Origin: Eurosta solidaginis
Lineage: Eukaryota; Arthropoda; Insecta; Diptera; Tephritidae
Assembly: GCF_040869045.1 (NCBI RefSeq)
Contig: NC_090322.1
Location: forward strand, 270,718,662 to 270,782,661
Reading direction: 5' to 3'
Length of the DNA: 64,000 nt
Shown here in pieces: positions 57,071 to 64,000 of the stretch. A program made the translations under genes and the position numbers. Position 1 is the first letter of the stretch; every line of letters starts with the position of its first letter. The notes beneath the pieces are model-generated. The model ran no database searches and was not told where the DNA came from. It was given only the letters and a program-made list of their open reading frames with translations.

Positions 57071-58860
57071 GTACTTTTTATTCTCATATTTCCGTGGTCA
57101 CAAATCATAAGAGAGAGTAAGGACGTTTAAGTCGTTCTAATTTTAGTCCATTATTAATATTTTTCAATTAACCCAAGTGGTCCAAAGACAACGAATTGCG
57201 AACTGGAATATATCTATTCGAAAACCAAACAAAATTAATATTAATATCCATCACATTATATCCAAAATTTGTTACTAACCGCAATTTTCAAACCATAAAA
57301 TTTCATTACCAACAAAGGTAACTTTTATACTTTTATATTATGAACTTCCACCGCCACTTGCCCTCAAAACTTTTGCTTTTCCATTTCGAAACTTCAGCAG
57401 GCGTAATTTTTGTCCTCAACGCTTTTACGGCTGCTGCACATTTGTTACTAACTTTCTTTCCTTAAGTAATTGCTACACACACACACATACGCACGTCCTT
57501 AAAAAAAAGAGTTTGCAGAAGCTTTTGTTGACATTGACAAGCGTTTATGACATTTTATGACATTCTCGCTCGCTCACTTTAGTCAACATCTTTTTCAATT
57601 TCATAGCTGCAACATAGCTGAAGCTCTTCAACGTCTTTTTTTACTGCCACTTAAACTGTAATTTTTTCGTCCATACATATACACACACACACACAATGTC
57701 CTTGAGGTCCCAAAATTGAATTTAATGTTATATTTATCATATTTTTGTGACAGCTGCGCTTATGACAAGCAGCACTACATTTTCCCAAAGCGCCACTTGC
57801 GGGTGCAGCCCAGAGCATTTGCAAAAGTATTCTTATACAAAAGTAAGTAAGAAAATACTCAAGTATATAAAATATGCGACAGCTGTTTGTGGATTTAAAG
57901 TCCCCAAAGCACATTGTAAAATATTTGTGATGAATATTATCTCAATTTTGGGAGATTTTTTTTTGTTTTGCTGGAATTTTATTTAAAATTTTGCAAAACT
58001 GTATTTCATATTTTGTTTTTGATCGTGTGAATGAAAAAGTAATGGACTTCCGGTACAAAGCACACACTTTACTGACTCTTACCCAGCCAGCATATTTTGA
58101 AAATATTGATAAAAAAATATTTAAATATCATACCCCAAATTTTTTCTGAACCTCATTATTGAAAATATGTGTTAATAGGAAAAAATCGATTTTCAATGAA
58201 AGTTAAAATTTTATCAGGTATAAAATGCATTATTCAGTCAGAAAAGATGCAGAAAGCTGAATAAAAAATGATTATAAATTTTTGATCGCCTAATGTAAAC
58301 ACATTTGATTCAAAAATGATTCCAAAAAGTTATCAAAAAATGTTTTTCAGTTTTTTATCATCAAACGATTTTATATTTGATTATTATTATTATTTTTTTT
58401 TTTGTTCAATTGTAAGATAACTCACTATTTAGTCAAAAAGAATAATCAAGTTGTATTGATATGTAGCAAGTTTCAAAATTTAATCACATTAATGCTGCGT
58501 GGGTACTGTTTTTAAACGGTTTTATTTAGCTTGACTTGACAGGCCGGCCGGCCTTGTCCGATTTGCAACACACAATACATACAAGAAAGCGGCCTGTGAA
58601 AAAAATCGCCGCCAGGTGCCGCAAGGATCGAGATATTCAAAAAAATCATATTTGGTGGCCGATTTGGTCTATATATATTTGGAACACATAATACATACAT
58701 GAATAGAAAGCGACCTATGATGTCCGATTTGGCTCATATTTAGCCAAATATTACATACAGTCCGGTAGAAGTGACATCAAAATACTTTGGAGTTCAAGGA
58801 GGGACAAGCATACGTGGCACAGAGTCGAGTAAGGTCTTTGGAAGGATTATGTGTTGAGGA
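57071..58860. other. No gene; CA microsatellites near 57.48 and 57.68 kb
   Basis: Short (CA)n runs at about 57476-57490 and 57679-57697. The rest is AT-rich with long T and A runs. No element ends were recognised. Confidence 0.5.
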
Positions 58861-59395
58861 CTTAGATTCATTCATTCATTCATTCATTTATTTAATGCAC
58901 ATATAAGACATGGTCTTTTACAGTGTCATATTTGAAATGTTTACTTAATACTAGTTCAAATTTATTACTTATTTATATATTTAATATTAGTTACTGACAG
59001 AGCGAGATTCAAAAAGTGAGATGAAGTAAGACAAAATCATAGATATTTTTCATAAGTTCATTAACAAAGGATCTGGTGTACAGCTAACTTGAAGCGCTTA
59101 GGATTTAGTTCTGACTTTACTTGTAACAAATTTGCATGGAAGAGTCCTTGTAATAATGAGTCACTAAATGAAATAAATAGAATGAGAAATAATAGGCAAT
59201 TAAATAAAGATTAAAAACTTGAAAAAAAAAATAAATACAAAAATTTTTTTAAGTACTTACATGAAGTAATAATAATACTAAAAGCTAGAAAATAATTAGG
59301 TAGGTCGTAGGTACTAGTCATCACATCACATTCGTCATCAATCTAGGGCATTGATCAGACAATTAAATAAAAGTATTGGACGCGTAAAATTTTTA
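58861..59395 (-). mobile_element. LINE-like 3' end with (AATG)n tail, reverse
   Basis: On the minus strand it runs from the 165-bp repeat (59395-59245) through AT-rich non-coding sequence to TGCATTAAATAAATGAATGAATG at 58895-58868, a short-repeat tail typical of many LINE 3' ends. No RT coding sequence remains. It may be a 5'-truncated 3' UTR. Clade unknown. Confidence 0.45.
59245..59395 (-). repeat. Copy 2 (reverse) of the 165-bp repeat
   Basis: Reverse complement of 59470-59635 and 1-165 (shared TACTAGTCATCACATC, GATCAGACAATTAAATAAAA). Together with copy 3 it forms an imperfect inverted repeat around a ~75-bp spacer (59396-59469). Confidence 0.8.
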
Positions 59396-59469
59396 TTGAT
59401 AGTGGCATATATGAGACCAACTAAACCTGATTTAGGTTATGCCACGCCTCACAGTTTTAGAAATTGCAC

Positions 59470-59635
59470 GCGCCCAACGCTTTTATTTAATTGTCTGATC
59501 AATGCCCTATATTGATGACGAATGTGATGTGATGACTAGTACCTACGACCTACCTAATTATTTTCTAGCTTTTAGTATTATTATTACTTCATGTAAGTAT
59601 TGTTTTCAATAAAACCGTTTAACTTAAACATTTTT
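59470..59635 (+). repeat. Copy 3 (forward) of the 165-bp repeat
   Basis: Closest to the window-start copy: AACGCTTTTATTTAATTGTC, GACCTACCTAATTATTTTCT, then AATAAAACCGTTTAACTT. It lies just upstream of the Helitron reading frames; whether it belongs to that element is unclear. Confidence 0.8.
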
Positions 59636-60229
59636 TTAAATTATTTTTCCGAGCAAAAAACGGTTAGTTTTGAACTGTTGAAGTGAATTACACTAATGCA
59701 CGTGTGTTTCCTTATTTGAAAAAACATATGGTGTACCACTATTAATGTAGACATTTTTTAAATTTAATTTATTCTTTTTTAATTGAAAGAAAAATGCGTC
59801 ATGCAAATGCTGCGGCATTCACAAAGGCGATCACTGACTCCAGATGAACGAGCACAAGATAATGCATCGCAGCGTGAACGTAATGCACGAAATAGATTTG
59901 TTGTACCTGAAATTATGCGTGCTGCTTTTAATTACAACAGTCAGATTGATTACAGTATGTACGTATATATTGGAATAATGGACGCAATATGTCCACATTG
60001 TGATGCACCTAAATTTCCAGGTGAAACGCCCGGTATGTGTTGTGCTAATGGCAAAGTGAGACTGCCAGCATTAGAAACTCCACCCACACCATTATCTTCA
60101 TTAATTTTTGGGACTTCTTAAAATTCCAAGCACTTTTTGAGTCATATTCAACAATACAATTCGGCATTTCAAATGACTTCTTTTGGTGCTACTAACATTA
60201 TGAAAGTTAATTTTATGCCGAAGTTTAAG

Positions 60230-60335
60230 GTAAATACTTAAACAGGATTGTCCCAATCAATCTGAATCATAAAATTATTCTATAGTTTTAAAAATTATTA
60301 TGCAATATATACCTAAAATTGCATACATGTTGCAG
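60230..60335 (+). other. Intron 1 of the Helitron gene
   Basis: GTAAATAC donor at 60230 and TTGCAG acceptor ending at 60335, 106 nt. Joining keeps frame from FMPKFK to IQGQIYH, a junction conserved in related proteins, while the intron itself has stops. Confidence 0.7.
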
Positions 60336-60819
60336 ATTCAGGGCCAAATTTATCATCAAGCTGGTTCGTTATTGCCATACCCCGACGCTGATTATAAATT
60401 TTTGCAAATTTATTTTATTGGTGATAAAAATCGTGAATTGGATCAACGTTGTGCAATTGCTTTGAATACAAGACGAGAAATTATTTGTGAGCTACAAAGG
60501 TTTTTCCATCAGCATAACGCATTAGTTCAATTGTTTAAAATTGCTTTCGTTGGTAATCACAAAATCGTAATAAGGGCTGATAGAACACCTTTTGGAGAGC
60601 ATGAAAGGCGATTCAATGCACCGACAATTGATGAGGTTGCAATTATAATTCTTGGTGATCAGTTTCAATCCCGTGATATTATACTTCATCGCAGAAATGA
60701 GCAACTGCAACGTGTTTCGGAACTTCATCGTAGTTACGACGCATTACAATACCCTATATTGCTTTGGAAAGGTGACGATTGCTACCATATCAATATACCA
60801 ATGTTTGATTCACGAACAG

Positions 60820-60896
60820 GTAAATAATATTTTCAGTGTGTTGACATTTCATCATTTGTATAAATTTCTTAAGTCACATTTTACACTTATTTTCAG
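60820..60896 (+). other. Intron 2 of the Helitron gene
   Basis: GTAAATAA donor at 60820, TATTTTCAG acceptor ending at 60896, 77 nt, T-rich 3' part. Splicing joins DSRTG to LHVQKKVSAMNF in frame. Confidence 0.7.
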
Positions 60897-63800
60897 GTCT
60901 ACATGTACAGAAAAAAGTTAGTGCCATGAATTTTTATTCGTATCGATTGATGGTTCGTCCACAAGAACAAAATTTTATCTGGAGATGTGGTAAACTATAT
61001 CATCAGTACATCGTTGATATGTATGCCAAAATAGAAACAGAACGTTTTGATGTTATTCGTTTCAACCAAGCAAAATTAAGATCTGAACAATTTATTAATT
61101 TGAAAGATGCGATAGCGAATGATGCTAATATTAATGACATCGGACGTTTAACTATATTACCATCTTCGTATATTGGTAGCCCATGGAATATGAACGAATA
61201 TGCGCAAGACGCAATGTGTTATGTACGAATATACGGTAGACCGGATCTGTTAATTACATTTACATGTAATTCGCAGTGGGATGACATAAAAAACAATTTA
61301 TTTGCAGGACAGTCGACAACCGATCGTCATGACATTACTGCGCGTGTTTTTCGGCAAAAATGTAAAGCACTTATGGATTTAATTGTGAAATTATATGTAT
61401 TTGGGGAGGTGCGATGCCATACGTACTCCATCGAATGACATACAAGCGGATTGCCGCACGCACATATACTAATTTGGCTGGTACATAAAATAACTCCGGA
61501 TCAAATCGATAACCTTATATCAGCTGAAATTCCTGATCACACTGCTGATCTTGAGTTATTTCAAGTTGTCGTTAAAAACATGATAAATGGACCGTGTGGT
61601 GAACTAAATGTGAATTCACCATGTATGATTGATGAAAAGTGTTCGAAACGATAACGGGCAATGACGGATATCCGTTGTATCGACGTAGATCACCTAATGA
61701 TAATGGCAAAACGGTAACCATTAGAATGCATAACCAGGAAGTTGAAGTCGGTAATCGTTGGGTGGTTCCGTAATGTCCATTATTATCGAAAATATTCAGT
61801 GCTCATATAAATGTGGAATATTGTAATTCTGTCAAATCCATTAAATATATTTGCAAGTATGTAAATAAAGGGAGCGATATGGAGATTTTCGGTGTTGCTG
61901 GTGATAATACAAATGATGAAATTACTCAGTATCAAATGGGGCGCTATATAAGTAGCAATGAAGCTTTCTGGAGGATTATGTCGTTTCCAATGCACGAAAG
62001 ACATCCTGTGGTTTTTCACTTGGCTGTACATTTTGAGAATGGCCAACGTGTTTATTCTAATGTAGCAAATGTATTGGAAAGAGCAGCACAACGACCAGCA
62101 ACTACGTTAACAGCTTTTTTCCAATTATGCGAAACTGATACATTTGCGATAACTTTGTTATATTCTGAAGTACCTCAGTATTACACATGGAATGTGTCTT
62201 CGAAAAAAATTCAAAGACGTAAACAAGGAACAGCAGTTCATGGGCTTCCTGGCATTTTCCAAACAGAGGAAATTGGGAGAATATATACAGTACATCCAAA
62301 CAATATTGAGTGTTTTTATTTGAGATTGTTTTTAGTTAACATGAATGGCCCAAAATTATTTCAAGAACTGAGAAAAGTTAACGGTCATTTGTGTCAAACA
62401 TACCGTGAAGCACGCCAACTTTTCCAGTTGTTGGAGGATGATACATATTGGGATTCAACACTTCATGATGCATCTATTTCGGCTCATCCTCAACAAATAC
62501 GAATGCTCTTTGCCATTATATTACCAACATGTATGCCATCAAATCCACTTGAATTATGGAACAAATATAATATAAGAAGATATTTTAATTCGTATGCGTC
62601 ATCATGCAAGAAATCCTGATTGGTTGATAACTTTGGAAATGTACAACGAAGCTTTGATAATAATGGAAGATATGTGTCTAACGAATGCTAATAAAACATT
62701 AGTACAATTGGGTGTGATTGCACCAAATCGTGAGATGCATGAACTGTTTGATCGTGAATTGCAACGTGAGCAGGAATTCAATTCTAATGATTTGCGTTTA
62801 TTTGTACAATCGAATATAACCAAAATGAATATTCAACAAAAAACATGTATATGACACAATCATGCAAGTCATTTCCAATAATGTAGGTAGATTATATTTC
62901 GTGGATGCACCTGGTGGTACAGGCAAAACGTTCGTTATATCACTGATTTTAGCGACCAGTCGATCGGAAGAGAAAATTGCGTTTGCACTTGCTTCTTCGG
63001 GAATTTCTCCTACATTATTAGAAGGTGCTCGGACAGCACACTCTGCATTAAAATTGCCATGGAATGTACAGGTGATTGAAACTCCAACTTGCAATATTTC
63101 AAGAAATTCTGCTATGGCAAAAGTTCTGCGATTAACGTCATTTATTTTATGGGATGAGTGTACAATGGCGAATAAAAAATTACTAGAAGCTTTTAATCGA
63201 ACAATGCAAGATTTACGTGGTAATCAACAGCTTTTTGGTGGTGCTTTGATATTACTGTCAGGGATTTTCGACAAACATTGCCTGTCATTCCTCGATCAAC
63301 TCCTGCTGACGAAATAAATGCCTGTTTGAAGTCATCAGTTCTTTGGAGATATGTACAAAAATTGACACTGAACACTAATATGCGTATTCACCTACAAAAT
63401 GATCCACCTGCCCATGAGTTTTCAAAACAATTGTTGGAAACGCGCCATTTTAGCACCGAAGAACTTTCAAATCAATGCCATTAATTTTCAAATTCAAGCA
63501 AAACTCCCAGGCGTAGTCATGACATATAAATCAATTGACAGTTCTATGAATCAAGATGGGGCAGTGAATTATCCAATTGAATTTTTAAATGCATTAGAAC
63601 CGGCTGGTATTCCACCGCATTGTTTGAATCTGAAAGTGGGTTCTTTGGTTATATTATTGCGAAATATTAATCGACCAAAACTGTGTAATGGCACCAGATT
63701 GGCAATGAAAAATTTATTGCCAAATTTGATTGAAGCTACGATTTTAACTGGTAAATCAAAAGGAGAAGTTTGTTTAATACCGCGTATCCCTATGATTCCA

Positions 63801-64000
63801 ACTGATATGCCATTTGAATTCAAACGATTACAATATCCTGTGCGTTTATCATTTGCGATGTCCATCAACAAAGCCCAAGAGCAAACACTTAACGTTTGTG
63901 GTGTGAATTTGGAGGAATCATGTCCTTCACATGGCCAACTTTATGCTGCCTGTTCCAGAGTCGGTACCCCCAGCCGTTTGTTTATTCATGCTCCAAATGG

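Larger units (their letters stand above)
59783..64000 (+). pseudogene. Canonical Helitron Rep/helicase, intron-bearing, decayed, cut by window end
   Basis: Rolling-circle transposase in order. The N-terminal region has CPHCDAPKFPGETPGMCC (a Cys/His zinc-like motif, about 59989-60042). GQIYHQAGSLLPYPDADYKF follows at 60342 on. The Rep core has RLMVRPQEQNF, PDLLITFTCNSQWDD, the HUH motif LPHAHILIWLV (about 61449 on) and the two-tyrosine motif IKYICKYVNKG (about 61841 on). The PIF1-like helicase has Walker A VDAPGGTGKTF (about 62901 on), Walker B ILWDECTMANK (about 63147 on) and motif VI YAACSRVGTPSRLF at the window edge. Introns fit at 60230-60335 and 60820-60896. Lesions: TAA 60119, TGA 61436 in the residue row before the HUH motif, frameshift and TAA between 61650 and 61775, frameshifts near 62565, 62850 and 63262, and a deletion near 63480. 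Such proteins nick and copy DNA by rolling circle (family knowledge). Confidence 0.88.

Noticed and set aside
62102..62299. Minus-strand frames over the Helitron
   Set aside because: Opposite strand of clearly conserved Rep/helicase coding sequence.

Overview
The window is eukaryotic, AT-rich, repeat-saturated DNA from a higher dipteran. It is most likely a tephritid fruit fly (or a close acalyptrate relative). The grounds are the dispersed GTCY-microsatellite elements, Ty3/gypsy, Helitron and Transib relics with insect-type proteins, and tRNA-derived SINEs. The family assignment is an inference from remembered repeat sequences, not a search. I found no convincing host gene. Almost everything I can explain is a transposable element or its debris, nested and in both orientations.

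Layout. 1-165: a repeat that recurs twice near 59.3-59.6 kb. 1.65-7.72 kb: two head-to-head copies of a GTCY-microsatellite element, the right one split by a young gypsy element (E1, 2471-7276) whose integrase is internally deleted. 8.8-9.15 kb: SINE. 9.95-11.26 kb: degraded Transib transposase. 11.5-12.06 kb: ~305-bp tandem duplication. 12.08-13.51 kb: element with ~320-360-bp terminal inverted repeats, TAA flanks and a spliced two-exon reading frame. 14.49-17.11 kb: internally deleted gypsy element (E4) with a SINE inside it. 20.8-21.3, 25.3-26.96 and 27.75-32.08 kb: three copies of one element family (HINE/DINE-1-like by inference). Its central ~129-bp tandem repeat grows from 0 to about 2 to about 21 units. 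22.35-23.76 kb: Helentron helicase-endonuclease relic split by a MITE. 33.0-33.45 kb: solo LTR. 34.2 kb: SINE. 35.95-36.66 kb: short Helitron with TC and CTAG ends. 37.0-37.15 kb: second SINE type. 39.5-39.7 kb: LINE 3' fragment. 41.69-47.81 kb: full-length reverse-strand gypsy (E2). 48.84-49.2 kb: SINE. 50.9-57.07 kb: forward gypsy (E3) with a solo LTR inside gag and a deleted RT active site. 58.86-59.39 kb: LINE-like 3' end. 59.78-64.0 kb: a canonical Helitron Rep/helicase pseudogene with two recognisable introns, running off the window.

How the parts relate. E2, E3, E4 and the solo LTR are one gypsy lineage: LTRs bounded by TGTGACGAA and TTCGTTACA, shared R/U5 blocks, and SAP domain-coiled coil-zinc knuckle Gag. 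E1 is a separate gypsy with its own N-terminal SAP-like Gag. Two rolling-circle lineages (canonical Helitron and Helentron) lie beside non-autonomous elements that could have used their enzymes. Every autonomous element visible here carries inactivating lesions. The locus is therefore best read as a transposon graveyard, possibly heterochromatic or piRNA-cluster-like. That last point is inference only.
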